A stretch of DNA of 26,178 nucleotides from Firmicutes bacterium CAG:534 (GTDB taxonomy: Bacteria > Bacillota > Clostridia > Lachnospirales > Lachnospiraceae). A program made the translations under genes and the position numbers. Shown here one piece after another: positions 15,544 to 23,409 of the stretch. Every line of letters starts with the position of its first letter. Within the stretch, counting starts at the first letter, position 1. The notes under the pieces are model-generated. The model was not told where the DNA came from. It ran no database searches and saw nothing but the letters and a program-made list of their open reading frames with translations. Location: contig FR894558.1 in NCBI GenBank assembly GCA_000436115.1, positions 188,737-214,914 of the forward strand. Direction: 5' to 3'.

Positions 15544-16965
15544 ATGGAGTTATATGTCAGCGAATTTTCCAGATATGTGATGGCGCTTTTAATAACCCTT
15601 TATACATACGAATGCTTTGCTGTTTTCCGTTATGAAGATGAGGATCAGAGAAAGGGAATTTATCTTCGGCAAAATCTGCTGATGTTTGCATTTCATTTCA
15701 GCTGCTTTCTGGTGATCTGTTTTGAAACGGGAGATATTACCTACCTGTTTTTTTATGCCTTTCAGGAAATTATGCTTTATGCTGTTATTATGCTGTTTCG
15801 CATGCTGTATCCGAAATCAAACAGGCTTGTGGTGAACAATATGTGCATGCTGCTTGCCATTGGATTTGTGATCCTTACCAGACTGGATTTTTCCAAGGCG
15901 GTGAAACAGTTTATCATAGCCACGGGCTCAATGGGAATCGCTCTGCTGGTGCCGCTGTTTATCAGAAAATTCAAGTTCTTGAAATCGCTAAAGTGGTTAT
16001 ACGCTCTGGGAGGGATCTTCGCCCTGTCCATTGTTATGATACTGGGACAGACCACTTATGGAAGCAAGCTTTCTTACTCAATTGCGGGAATTACTTTTCA
16101 GCCCTCTGAATTCGTGAAGATTGTTTTTGTTTTTTTTGTTGCAAGCGCTCTTTATGAAGCGGCAGGCTTTTTTGAAGTTTTTACAACGGCGGTGATCGCA
16201 GCGGCTCATGTGATCATTCTTGTGATCTCAAAGGATCTTGGAAGTGCCCTGATATTTTTTGTGGTATATGTCCTTATGGTTTTTGTTGCAAGCCGCAATA
16301 TTTTATATGTTCTTGCAGGTGCAGTGGGGGGAAGCGGAGCCGCCTATATTGCGTATAAGGTTTTTACCCATGTACAGGTACGGGTTCAGGCGTTTAAGGA
16401 TCCGTGGAGCGTGATCGATTCTGCAGGATACCAGATCACGCAGTCGCTGTTTGCCATTTCCAGCGGAGGCTTTTTTGGACTTGGTCTGTATAAAGGAACG
16501 CCGGATGCCATTCCCTTTGTGGAAGCGGATTTTATCTTTTCTGCCATTGCAGAGGAAATGGGGATTTTATTTGCGGTGTGTCTGATCCTGATCTGCGTAA
16601 GCTGCTTTATTATGTTTATGAATATTGCGGTGCGGCTGCGGGATAAATTTTATCAGCTTACGGCGTTTGGACTTGGCGTGACGTATATTTTCCAGGTGTT
16701 TTTAACTATTGGAGGAGGAACAAAGTTTATTCCTCTTACCGGAGTGACCCTTCCGCTGATCAGCTATGGGGGAAGCTCCGTTTTGACGACCCTGATCATG
16801 TTTGCCATTGTGGAAGGGCTTTATATTGTAAAACAGGAAGAATACGAAAGACAGAAAGCGCTTCATAAAAAGCGGAGAAAGCAGAATAGGGCGAAGAGAG
16901 ACCTGGAAGAAATAGAATTTATCAGTGATGAGGATGATGACCAGAGTAATGATGAGGATGAGTAA
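15544..16965 (+). CDS. SEDS-family peptidoglycan glycosyltransferase (FtsW/RodA/SpoVE type)
   Basis: Polymerises lipid II glycan chains in the membrane, together with a class B PBP. Its 473 residues include 10 or more membrane helices. QPSEF (186-190), KDLGSALIFF (230-239), and IPFVEADFIFSAIAEEMG carrying the probable catalytic Asp329 (equivalent to Asp in HTDFIF) are all SEDS hallmarks, as is LPLISYGGSS near 410. About 100 N-terminal residues precede the core and look like extra helices. The C-terminus ends in a basic then strongly acidic tail (DEDDDQSNDEDE). FtsW, RodA and SpoVE cannot be separated by sequence alone. GAGGAG precedes the ATG; the next gene overlaps by 8 bases. Confidence 0.9.
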   Translation: MELYVSEFSRYVMALLITLYTYECFAVFRYEDEDQRKGIYLRQNLLMFAFHFSCFLVICFETGDITYLFFYAFQEIMLYAVIMLFRMLYPKSNRLVVNNMCMLLAIGFVILTRLDFSKAVKQFIIATGSMGIALLVPLFIRKFKFLKSLKWLYALGGIFALSIVMILGQTTYGSKLSYSIAGITFQPSEFVKIVFVFFVASALYEAAGFFEVFTTAVIAAAHVIILVISKDLGSALIFFVVYVLMVFVASRNILYVLAGAVGGSGAAYIAYKVFTHVQVRVQAFKDPWSVIDSAGYQITQSLFAISSGGFFGLGLYKGTPDAIPFVEADFIFSAIAEEMGILFAVCLILICVSCFIMFMNIAVRLRDKFYQLTAFGLGVTYIFQVFLTIGGGTKFIPLTGVTLPLISYGGSSVLTTLIMFAIVEGLYIVKQEEYERQKALHKKRRKQNRAKRDLEEIEFISDEDDDQSNDEDE

Positions 16966-18391
16966 GAAAGAAAAAAAGGGAAAAAGAAAAAACCGGGAGA
17001 TCATGCTTGTGACATGGGCTTTTACATTACTTTTTCTTTCCATGTCCGTTTATATCGTCAGATACTCCATAACCCATAAACAGGAACTGATCAATAACAG
17101 CTATAACGGACGCCAGCAGATCCTGCTTGCACAGAACAGAAGAGGAAAAATTCTGGCATCTGACGGGCAGATCCTTGCGCAGACAGTGTCCGATGGAGAG
17201 GGAGGCGAAATAAGGGAATACCCCTTTGGAAATCTGTTTTCCCATGTGGTCGGATATGCTGTTAATGGAAAAATGGGAGTGGAAGGTCAGGAAAATTATT
17301 ATCTGATCAATTCCAATGCGCCTCTGTCCCAAAAGGCAGCACTGGAAGCACAGGGAGAAAAGTATCCGGGAGATGATGTATACACGACCCTCCGGGTTGA
17401 TCTGCAGCAGGTTGCTTCAACAGCGCTGGGGGTTTATCATGGAGCGGTGATTGTAACGGAACCCTCCACAGGTAAAATTCTCGCTATGGTTTCCAAGCCG
17501 GATTTTGACCCTGCAAAAATAGAAGACGAATGGGAGGGCCTGATAAATGATAAGGAGAGCAGTGTGCTCTTAAACAGGGCAACGCAGGGGCTCTATCCAC
17601 CGGGATCCACTTTCAAGATCATAACAGCCCTGGAATATATCAAGGAAAATCCGGACAGCTATCAAAATTATCAATATAACTGTACGGGAACGATCACCAG
17701 AGGAGAGGACCGGATCCAATGCTATCACGGTTCCGTTCATGGACATGTTGGCTTTAGCAGATCCTTTGCAAAGTCCTGTAATACTTCCTTTGCGAATATG
17801 GGGTTATCCCTTGACAGAACGGCTTATCAGAAAACGCTTAATGAGCTTTTATTTAATCAGAAGCTGGAATTTGGGTTCCCTACGGGAAGCAGCAGGGTAG
17901 ATATGGATGCGCAGACTACAGATTCTGATATGATGCAGATTTCCATAGGACAGGGAACAACTGCAGTAACGCCCCTTCAAATGAATATGGTTACCTGTGC
18001 CATTGCCAATCAGGGCGTGCTGATGAAGCCTTATGTCACAGATTATGTGATGAGCAGCGGAGGAAATAAGATCAAAAGCTACGAGCCCTCAGAATATACC
18101 AAAATGATGACTGCCGAACAGGCTGCGATCATGAGCGGACTGATGGCAGATGTGGTGGAGGAAGGAACAGCTTCCCGCTTAAAAGGACTTTCCTACACGG
18201 CCGCAGGAAAAACGGGATCGGCAGAATACGGTACTGTAAAAGGGGACAGCCATGCATGGTTTACCGGCTTTGCCCCTGTGGAGGATCCACAGATCTGCGT
18301 TACGATCATTATCGAGGGAGCCGGAGCCGGAGGAGATTATGCAGTACCTATTGCAAAAAGGATTTTTGACGCCTATTTTGGGATACAATAA
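16958..18391 (+). CDS. Class B penicillin-binding protein (PbpA/FtsI-like transpeptidase)
   Basis: Cross-links peptidoglycan in partnership with the SEDS protein encoded just upstream. One N-terminal membrane anchor (about 16-36) is followed by a short pedestal and the transpeptidase domain. The three active-site motifs are Ser217-T-F-Lys220, Ser273-Cys-Asn275 and Lys418-Thr-Gly420. At 477 residues it lacks the long N-terminal module of PBP2x and resembles the compact PbpA of actinobacteria and many clostridia. The start is uncertain: the overlap holds several in-frame ATGs (16925 to 16958) inside GATGA repeats that encode the acidic tail of the upstream gene. I chose 16958 because the basic tail MSKKEKKGKRK is a natural N-terminus and coupling by overlap is likely. 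Confidence 0.9.
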   Translation: MSKKEKKGKRKNREIMLVTWAFTLLFLSMSVYIVRYSITHKQELINNSYNGRQQILLAQNRRGKILASDGQILAQTVSDGEGGEIREYPFGNLFSHVVGYAVNGKMGVEGQENYYLINSNAPLSQKAALEAQGEKYPGDDVYTTLRVDLQQVASTALGVYHGAVIVTEPSTGKILAMVSKPDFDPAKIEDEWEGLINDKESSVLLNRATQGLYPPGSTFKIITALEYIKENPDSYQNYQYNCTGTITRGEDRIQCYHGSVHGHVGFSRSFAKSCNTSFANMGLSLDRTAYQKTLNELLFNQKLEFGFPTGSSRVDMDAQTTDSDMMQISIGQGTTAVTPLQMNMVTCAIANQGVLMKPYVTDYVMSSGGNKIKSYEPSEYTKMMTAEQAAIMSGLMADVVEEGTASRLKGLSYTAAGKTGSAEYGTVKGDSHAWFTGFAPVEDPQICVTIIIEGAGAGGDYAVPIAKRIFDAYFGIQ

Positions 18392-18427
18392 ACGTTTAGT
18401 TGAGATGATAAAGAATGGAAGGACGGC

Positions 18428-18754
18428 ATGAGATTTTATAGATATCTTTATGTGGGTGAAACCGTCAGAAATGTAGCAAAAATAAAATGTAAGCTGAAAA
18501 GCCATGCGGGAACCAATGTTTACCTGATCGCTTTGGCTGCGGGGGCAGATCAGCTTGAGATCTTTCACAGCGCTTATTTGAAACAGCTTTATTTCAGATA
18601 TCACCCGCCTGTTGTGATCGGGATTGCCGGCTCCCATGACGAAGCAGTAGACCTGGTTGTCACTATCACACGGGAGTGTCTTCTTCATACGGGAAACTGT
18701 AATCTGAAGGAATATTTAAAGCAAAAGACAGGAAGAAAGAGAAGCGGGGAATAA
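18428..18754 (+). CDS. Conserved-looking protein of unknown function, 108 aa
   Basis: I do not recognise a domain. The start has GGAAGGA upstream. The sequence has no membrane segment: it begins with a beta-like stretch MRFYRYLYVGETV, then alternating hydrophobic strands (NVYLIALAAGADQLEIFHSAYL, VVIGIAGSHDEAVDLVV) typical of a small alpha/beta fold, and ends in a basic tail (KQKTGRKRSGE). It lies 36 bases after the PBP gene and 3 bases before the DUF2953 gene, so it is in a packed block with the sporulation gene gerW. Role unknown; context suggests a cytoplasmic partner of the envelope or spore proteins. Confidence 0.75.
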   Translation: MRFYRYLYVGETVRNVAKIKCKLKSHAGTNVYLIALAAGADQLEIFHSAYLKQLYFRYHPPVVIGIAGSHDEAVDLVVTITRECLLHTGNCNLKEYLKQKTGRKRSGE

Positions 18755-18757
18755 GAT

Positions 18758-19705
18758 ATGGGAGTGCTGATACTAAACATATTAAAAATAGCAGGCCTGA
18801 TTTTGCTTTTCCTTATTCTGTTTCTTTTGCTTGTTCTTTTCCTGATCCTGTTTGTCCCCATAAGGTATCGGATCCGTGCCCAGAGGGATGCGCGGACGGC
18901 GCAGGAGATTCCGGTAGATGCCAAAATAAAGGTAACATGGCTTTTGCATGCCGTCAGTGCGGCCTTTCATTATCCTGCGGAAGCATACCTGCGGGTAAAA
19001 GTGCTGGGCATTACGATCTTTCGTTCTGACCAGAAAAAAGAGGACAAAAAGAAAGAAACGAAAAAGAAGACGCCTGAAAAGGAAGCAGCTGCTTCCGTGC
19101 AGAAGCCGGAAGAGAAAAGTGCGGAGGAAACCATCAGGAAAGAGGAGGAAAAGCCGCCCAAAGCCGCAGATACTTCCGGGGAGGAGAAAAAGATCGATTT
19201 AAATCCGGAACAAGCTTCCGGGGGAGCATCTAAAGAAGAGAAAAGAACGATAGCAGGCTTTTTCGGCTCTCTTTTCCGGATTTTAAGAAATATTAAGTAC
19301 ACAATCCTCAAAATCTATGATAAGATAAAACATATTGTAAGGAACATCAGATATTATCTGGCAGTGATAAAAAGCGAAACCTTTCAGAGGGCATATAAGG
19401 TTTGCAGTACGCAGATTGTCCGTCTTTTAAAGGGAATTCTTCCGAAAAAGCTGGAAGGAACGCTTCGGATCGGAACAGGCGATCCTGCAAGTACCGGACA
19501 GGTTATGGCAGTTTACGGTATTTTATATCCGCTTCTAGGAGATAATATTGCCATAACTCCTGATTTTGAGGAACAGGTGATAGAAGGCCGGCTGAATATA
19601 AAAGGGAAAATCACTGTTTTCTGCATTCTGAAAACAGCATGGATCATTTATTTCAATAAGGATTTAAGACGTGTCATGAAACTATTCAAAAGGGAGGCAG
19701 CGTAA
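18758..19705 (+). CDS. DUF2953 membrane protein
   Basis: A 315-residue protein resembling the DUF2953 family (YtfI in Bacillus), whose gene usually precedes ytfJ, as here. An N-terminal hydrophobic helix (about 6-30) and a domain after it (KIKVTWLLHAVSAAFHYPAE...) are followed by a long charged low-complexity linker (about 90-165, rich in Lys, Glu, Ala and Pro). The C-terminal part (about 165-315) has amphipathic and hydrophobic stretches, including FQRAYKVCSTQIVRLLKGILPKKLEG and GDPASTGQVMAVYGIL. The function is not known. GGGGAA precedes the start. Its TAA shares a base with the gerW ATG (TAATG), so the two are translationally coupled. Confidence 0.82.
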   Translation: MGVLILNILKIAGLILLFLILFLLLVLFLILFVPIRYRIRAQRDARTAQEIPVDAKIKVTWLLHAVSAAFHYPAEAYLRVKVLGITIFRSDQKKEDKKKETKKKTPEKEAAASVQKPEEKSAEETIRKEEEKPPKAADTSGEEKKIDLNPEQASGGASKEEKRTIAGFFGSLFRILRNIKYTILKIYDKIKHIVRNIRYYLAVIKSETFQRAYKVCSTQIVRLLKGILPKKLEGTLRIGTGDPASTGQVMAVYGILYPLLGDNIAITPDFEEQVIEGRLNIKGKITVFCILKTAWIIYFNKDLRRVMKLFKREAA

Positions 19706-20112
19706 TGGCAGAGAATAATTTTACAGGTGTAATAGAATCACTGATGAAGGGAATGAATACGGTTCTTTCCACCAAAACAGTTGTAGGGGAAGCCACGAAG
19801 ATAGGAGATACCATTATTTTACCGCTTGTGGATGTGACATTCGGCGTGGGTGCCGGAGCAAGTGCAGGAGACAAGAAGAATGGCGGCGGCGGTGGATTTT
19901 CAGGAAAACTGACTCCAAGCGCTGTGCTTGTGATCAAGAACGGAAGCACGAAGCTTGTAAATATCAAAAATCAGGACACTGTCACAAAGGTGCTTGATAT
20001 GATCCCGGATATTGTGGACAAGTTTACGGCTCCCAAGGAAGAAATGATCGCAGACGAGGACGCTGTGGATATTGCTTTCCCGGAGGAAGAAAATTCTGAT
20101 GATGGGAAATAA
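19705..20112 (+). CDS. gerW: Spore protein GerW/YtfJ family
   Basis: A 135-residue member of the YtfJ family; in Bacillus it is made in the forespore and is needed for a normal response to germinants. The N-terminal amphipathic helix FTGVIESLMKGMNTVLSTKTVVGE and the segment DVTFGVGAGASAG are family hallmarks. A Gly run (GGGGGFSGK, about 60-68) is followed by TPSAVLVIKNG and a C-terminal acidic tail. It is mostly cytosolic, with no signal peptide. It starts within the stop codon of the DUF2953 gene, with GGGAGG upstream. Its presence suggests that the host forms spores. Confidence 0.9.
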   Translation: MAENNFTGVIESLMKGMNTVLSTKTVVGEATKIGDTIILPLVDVTFGVGAGASAGDKKNGGGGGFSGKLTPSAVLVIKNGSTKLVNIKNQDTVTKVLDMIPDIVDKFTAPKEEMIADEDAVDIAFPEEENSDDGK

Positions 20113-20164
20113 ATAAGGACTTCTTGCATAAGATAAAGAAAGAAGCATAAGTAGGTGAATATGC

Positions 20165-20308
20165 ATGAAAAAGCTGATCGGATTTATTGCCTTTTGGATT
20201 GCAGTAGGAATGCTGCTTATGCTTTTTCTGTCTCATCACTATTTGATCGCACTTATTATCATTGGATTACTACTTCTTTTGGGTTATAATTTTTTTTATT
20301 GTGATTGA
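20165..20308 (+). CDS. Small two-helix membrane protein, 47 aa
   Basis: A short open frame preceded by AGGTGA (20153-20158) at a 6-base spacing. The product begins MKKLIGFIAFWIAV and has two hydrophobic helices (about 4-22 and 27-44) linked by SHHY, ending in FFYCD. A membrane protein this short is easily missed by gene finders. It follows gerW by 52 bases and its stop TGA overlaps a possible ATG (20308) of the next gene. Its function is unknown; the strict ribosome binding site, the coupling and the hydrophobic composition support that it is real. Confidence 0.72.
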   Translation: MKKLIGFIAFWIAVGMLLMLFLSHHYLIALIIIGLLLLLGYNFFYCD

Positions 20309-20376
20309 TGTCAGATGCAAGGATCAGATTTGCATTACAGCCCTTTGCAGCTTGCTGCAAAGAAATGGAGAGGGAT

Positions 20377-20925
20377 ATGGAGGAGCAGGAGTTCGAAGCA
20401 AAGCTGGTTTCGGGAGAACAGGATGAGCTGGACGAGCTGAAGACGTGGCTGTTTGAAGAAAACATACGGCTGGAAGTGGAGCGAAAGGAATTAAAGCATT
20501 TAGAGGACAAGTTCCTTAGCGAAAAAACAAGCTTTCAAAAAGAGCGGGATGAAGTAAACAGGCGGCTGGTGGTTGAAAAACAGCGCTTAAAGCAGGACGA
20601 GCTTTTCTTTGAAAAAAAGATGGAAATCCTGAAAAACGGTTTTGCACAGCTTGAAGCGGAACGTCGAAAGCTGGAACATCAGAAGATAGAACTTGAAGCG
20701 GAAAGAAATGCCCACCAGAGTACGGTAAGGCAGGATCGCGGCATGGAGATTGCAGAAATGCTTTTCCAGGGGGTGAACAGCCATCTTGCCCTGAAAAAAA
20801 GATACCGTGATCTGATCAAAATGTTTCATCCCGATAACATTGCAGGGGATCATGAGATGGTTCTTGTGATTAACCGCATTTATGAAGAACTGAAACAGGA
20901 TTATGAAATGGGCAAGAGGGCATAA
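20377..20925 (+). CDS. Coiled-coil protein with C-terminal J-like (HPD) domain
   Basis: A 182-residue, charged protein with no membrane segment. Residues about 5-120 form a long coiled coil (Glu, Lys, Leu and Arg heptads). The C-terminal part (about 125-180) reads KKRYRDLIKMFHPDN followed by NRIYEELKQDYE: this matches helices II and III of a J domain, with the His-Pro-Asp motif at 151-153, so it may stimulate an Hsp70. Helix I of the J domain is not obvious. The frame is open to an ATG at 20308 (TGATG overlap with the small gene), but that has no ribosome binding site; GGAGAGGG 6 bases before 20377 decides my start, with 20365 also possible. Function unknown. Confidence 0.75.
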   Translation: MEEQEFEAKLVSGEQDELDELKTWLFEENIRLEVERKELKHLEDKFLSEKTSFQKERDEVNRRLVVEKQRLKQDELFFEKKMEILKNGFAQLEAERRKLEHQKIELEAERNAHQSTVRQDRGMEIAEMLFQGVNSHLALKKRYRDLIKMFHPDNIAGDHEMVLVINRIYEELKQDYEMGKRA

Positions 20926-20945
20926 CAATTTTTTAAAAAAATATC

Positions 20946-20974
20946 TTGCATTATGAAAGGTTTTCTGCTATCAT
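20946..20974 (+). promoter_or_regulatory. Promoter of rpmB
   Basis: TTGCAT (20946-20951), 17 bases, TATCAT (20969-20974) preceded by TGC, an extended -10. Expected transcription start is near 20981, giving a leader of about 36 bases that carries GGAGG. The block upstream lacks a clear terminator; only an A/T palindrome (20930-20941) is seen. Confidence 0.7.
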
Positions 20975-21016
20975 ACATTTGTTGTGTTTATTATTGAATT
21001 GTTAGGAGGTGCTACG

Positions 21017-21202
21017 ATGGCTAAATGTGATGTTTGCGGGAAGGGCGTTCATTTCGGGAACAATGTAAGCCATTCACATAGAAGGTCTAACAGAATTTGG
21101 AATTCTAACATTAAGAGCGTTAAGTGTAAAGTAAACGGAGCTTCCAAGAGAATGCACGTTTGTACAAACTGCTTAAAGTCCGGAAACGTAGAGAGAGCTT
21201 AA
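21017..21202 (+). CDS. rpmB: 50S ribosomal protein L28
   Basis: A 61-residue zinc-ribbon (C+) form of L28. Cys4, Cys7, Cys49 and Cys52 are the metal ligands. The family segments CDVCGKGVHFGNNVSHSH and SNRIWNSNIKSV are visible. The frame extends 11 codons upstream, but AGGAGG before the ATG at 21017 and the usual MAKCDVCG start fix it there. It is a single-gene transcript, with its own promoter and terminator. Confidence 0.97.
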   Translation: MAKCDVCGKGVHFGNNVSHSHRRSNRIWNSNIKSVKCKVNGASKRMHVCTNCLKSGNVERA

Positions 21203-21219
21203 AGAAATGAAAAGGAAAT

Positions 21220-21244
21220 GCCGCCGTGTGGCGGCGTTTTTTTT
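21220..21244 (+). terminator. Intrinsic terminator after rpmB
   Basis: GCCGCC and GGCGGC form a GC-rich stem with a GTGT loop, followed by G and eight T: a textbook rho-independent terminator, 17 bases after the rpmB stop codon. Confidence 0.92.
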
Positions 21245-21275
21245 GCCCGGTCATAAATTCTAAGATAAAATATAG

Positions 21276-21304
21276 TTTCTTTTTTCGGAAAATGCGGTTA
21301 TAAT
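21276..21304 (+). promoter_or_regulatory. Likely promoter of the Gls24-fakA transcript with CodY-like dyad
   Basis: TATAAT (21299-21304) is a perfect -10, with a weak -35 (TTTCTT, 21276-21281) at 17 bases. In the spacer, 21280-21294 reads TTTTTTCGGAAAATG, matching the CodY consensus AATTTTCWGAAAATT at 11 of 15 positions, with perfect 5-base arms. A repressor there would occlude the polymerase. The weak -35 suggests dependence on an activator, or low basal use. Confidence 0.5.
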
Positions 21305-21338
21305 ACAAATATATGTTCAAAATAAAAGGAGGCAGCCT

Positions 21339-21713
21339 ATGAAAAATTCTTCCAGGAAGGAAACTTCCATGAATACACATATGGGAAGCATTGTAATTGA
21401 TAATGAAGTAATTGCACAGTATGCCGGCAGCGTGGCAATGGAATGCTTCGGTGTTGTCGGAATGGCGGGCATTAATGTCAGAGATGGTCTTGTAAAGCTT
21501 CTGAAAATGGACAGCATGACAAGAGGGATCCACGTTACGATAAACAATAATAAACTGACAATTAATTTTCATGTGATCTTAGCGTATGGAGTAAGCATCC
21601 TTGCAGTTTCTGATAATCTGATCAGTAACGTAAAATACAAAGTTGAGGAATTTACAGGAATCGAAGTAGAAAAAGTGAACATCTTTGTTGAAGGTGTTAG
21701 AGTGATTGATTAA
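21339..21713 (+). CDS. Asp23/Gls24 family envelope stress-response protein
   Basis: A 124-residue Asp23/Gls24 (DUF322, Pfam Asp23) protein, often produced with FakA in Firmicutes. The family core is seen in MGSIVIDNEVIAQYAGSVAMECFG, the Gly-Met segment VVGMAGINVRDGL and the C-terminal VKYKVEEFTGIEVEKVNIFVEGVRV. No signal peptide or membrane segment is seen. The start is 6 bases from AAAGGAGG. A second ATG 10 codons on would also suit, but lacks a site. fakA begins 12 bases after its stop codon, so they are co-transcribed; a link to fatty-acid or membrane homeostasis is inferred. Confidence 0.9.
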   Translation: MKNSSRKETSMNTHMGSIVIDNEVIAQYAGSVAMECFGVVGMAGINVRDGLVKLLKMDSMTRGIHVTINNNKLTINFHVILAYGVSILAVSDNLISNVKYKVEEFTGIEVEKVNIFVEGVRVID

Positions 21714-21725
21714 GGAGGACTAGCT

Positions 21726-23378
21726 GTGACTAATACAATCGACGCTAAGATGCTTGCAAAAATGTTCTTAGCTGGAGCCAAGAATCTGGAATCCAAAAAG
21801 GAATGGATCAATGAACTGAATGTTTTTCCCGTACCTGATGGAGATACCGGAACAAATATGACTTTAACGATCATGTCCGCTGCAAAGGATGTTGCGGCAA
21901 TGGAAAATCCGGATATGCTTTCTCTCTGTAAGGCAATCTCATCCGGTTCTCTGCGTGGAGCGAGAGGAAACTCAGGAGTAATTTTATCCCAGTTGTTCCG
22001 AGGCTTTACCAAGTCAATCCGTGAAAAGGACACACTTGACGTTCCTGTTTTGGCAGATGCTTTTGAAAAAGCAGTGGAAACGGCCTATAAGGCTGTTATG
22101 AAGCCTAAGGAGGGCACGATCCTTACGGTAGCCAAGGGAGTTTATACAAGAGCAAGAGAGCTTGCAGAGGATGGATGCACTGATCTGACCCTTTTCCTGG
22201 AGGAAGTGATTAAGCACGGCGATGTTGTCTTAGAGCAGACTCCGGAACTGCTTCCGGTTTTAAAGCAGGCAGGTGTAGTGGATTCCGGCGGACAGGGACT
22301 GATGCAGGTACTGAAAGGCGCCTATGATGCTTTCCTTGGGAAGGAAATCGATTATACCATTGCGGAAACGCCTGCAAAGGAGCCTTCCAAGGATAAGGAG
22401 CCGGTTGAAGCGGATATTAAATTTGGCTATTGTACAGAATTTATTATTATGCTGAATCGCAACTTTAACATTAAAAATGAGATGGATTTCAAGGCATATC
22501 TGGAATCCATAGGTGATTCCATCGTTGTTGTAGCGGATGAAGATGTGGTAAAGGTACATGTACATACCAACGATCCCGGACTTGCTATTCAGAGAGCGTT
22601 GAAGTATGGTGCTCTTTCTAATATGAAGATCGACAATATGCGTCTGGAACATCAGGAAAAACTGTTCAAAGAAAGCCAGATAAAGGAAGCAGCGCAGCAG
22701 GAAGAAAAAATGCCTCATAAAGAGGTGGCTTTTGTGGCCGTATCCGTAGGGGAAGGCATTAATGAAATCTTTAAGGGCCTCGGAGTTGATTATATCATCG
22801 AAGGCGGCCAGACCATGAACCCCAGTACGGAAGATATGCTTAACGCCATTGAAAAGGTAAATGCAGACACGATTTTTATCCTGCCTAACAATAAAAATAT
22901 CATTATGGCTGCAAATCAGGCACAGGCCATGACAGAAGATAAAAAGATCATTGTGATCCCTACCAAAACAGTTCCGCAGGGTATCACTGCAGTGATCAAT
23001 TATGTACCGGATATGTCTCCGGAGGAAAATGCTGAAAACATGGCCAGAGAGATCGGCAATGTGAAAACAGGCCAGGTTACCTATGCTGTCCGAGATACCA
23101 TGATCGACGATAAAGAGATCAAACAGGGCGATTATATGGGAATTGGCGATGCGGGGATCCTTTCTGTGGGCAGCGAGGTAGATGATACCGCATATGATAT
23201 GATCCGGGAGATGATGGAAGAGGATCTGGAGCTGATCAGCCTTTATTATGGCGCTGATGTTACGGAAGAAAAAGCGCAGGCCTTAAAGGCAAGGATCGAA
23301 GAAGCATATCCCGACAGTGATATTGAACTGCAATATGGCGGCCAGCCGATTTATTACTATATTGTTTCCATCGAATAA
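21726..23378 (+). CDS. fakA: Fatty acid kinase catalytic subunit FakA (DAK2 domain, YloV)
   Basis: Phosphorylates fatty acids bound to a FakB/DegV partner, giving acyl-phosphate for phospholipid synthesis. It is 550 residues, normal for the family. It has the N-terminal DhaL/DAK2 ATP-binding domain (1-200) with VPDGDTGTNM, whose Asp38 and Asp40 are the metal ligands, and SLRGARGNSGVILSQLFRGF. A central domain follows, with a conserved YCTEFIIML segment, and then the C-terminal EDD-like FakB-interaction domain (about 330-550). It starts at GTG with AGGAGG 7 bases upstream, behind the Gls24 gene. A terminator follows. The DegV gene at the window end, with recG between, is a candidate FakB. Confidence 0.93.
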   Translation: MTNTIDAKMLAKMFLAGAKNLESKKEWINELNVFPVPDGDTGTNMTLTIMSAAKDVAAMENPDMLSLCKAISSGSLRGARGNSGVILSQLFRGFTKSIREKDTLDVPVLADAFEKAVETAYKAVMKPKEGTILTVAKGVYTRARELAEDGCTDLTLFLEEVIKHGDVVLEQTPELLPVLKQAGVVDSGGQGLMQVLKGAYDAFLGKEIDYTIAETPAKEPSKDKEPVEADIKFGYCTEFIIMLNRNFNIKNEMDFKAYLESIGDSIVVVADEDVVKVHVHTNDPGLAIQRALKYGALSNMKIDNMRLEHQEKLFKESQIKEAAQQEEKMPHKEVAFVAVSVGEGINEIFKGLGVDYIIEGGQTMNPSTEDMLNAIEKVNADTIFILPNNKNIIMAANQAQAMTEDKKIIVIPTKTVPQGITAVINYVPDMSPEENAENMAREIGNVKTGQVTYAVRDTMIDDKEIKQGDYMGIGDAGILSVGSEVDDTAYDMIREMMEEDLELISLYYGADVTEEKAQALKARIEEAYPDSDIELQYGGQPIYYYIVSIE

Positions 23379-23409
23379 AATATTTACAATTAAATAAATA
23401 GCTTGTAAC

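Noticed and set aside
20930..20941. TTTTTTAAAAAA palindrome as terminator of the gerW block
   Set aside because: It has no loop and no GC, so it is not a convincing intrinsic terminator; it may act as an AT-rich promoter element for rpmB.
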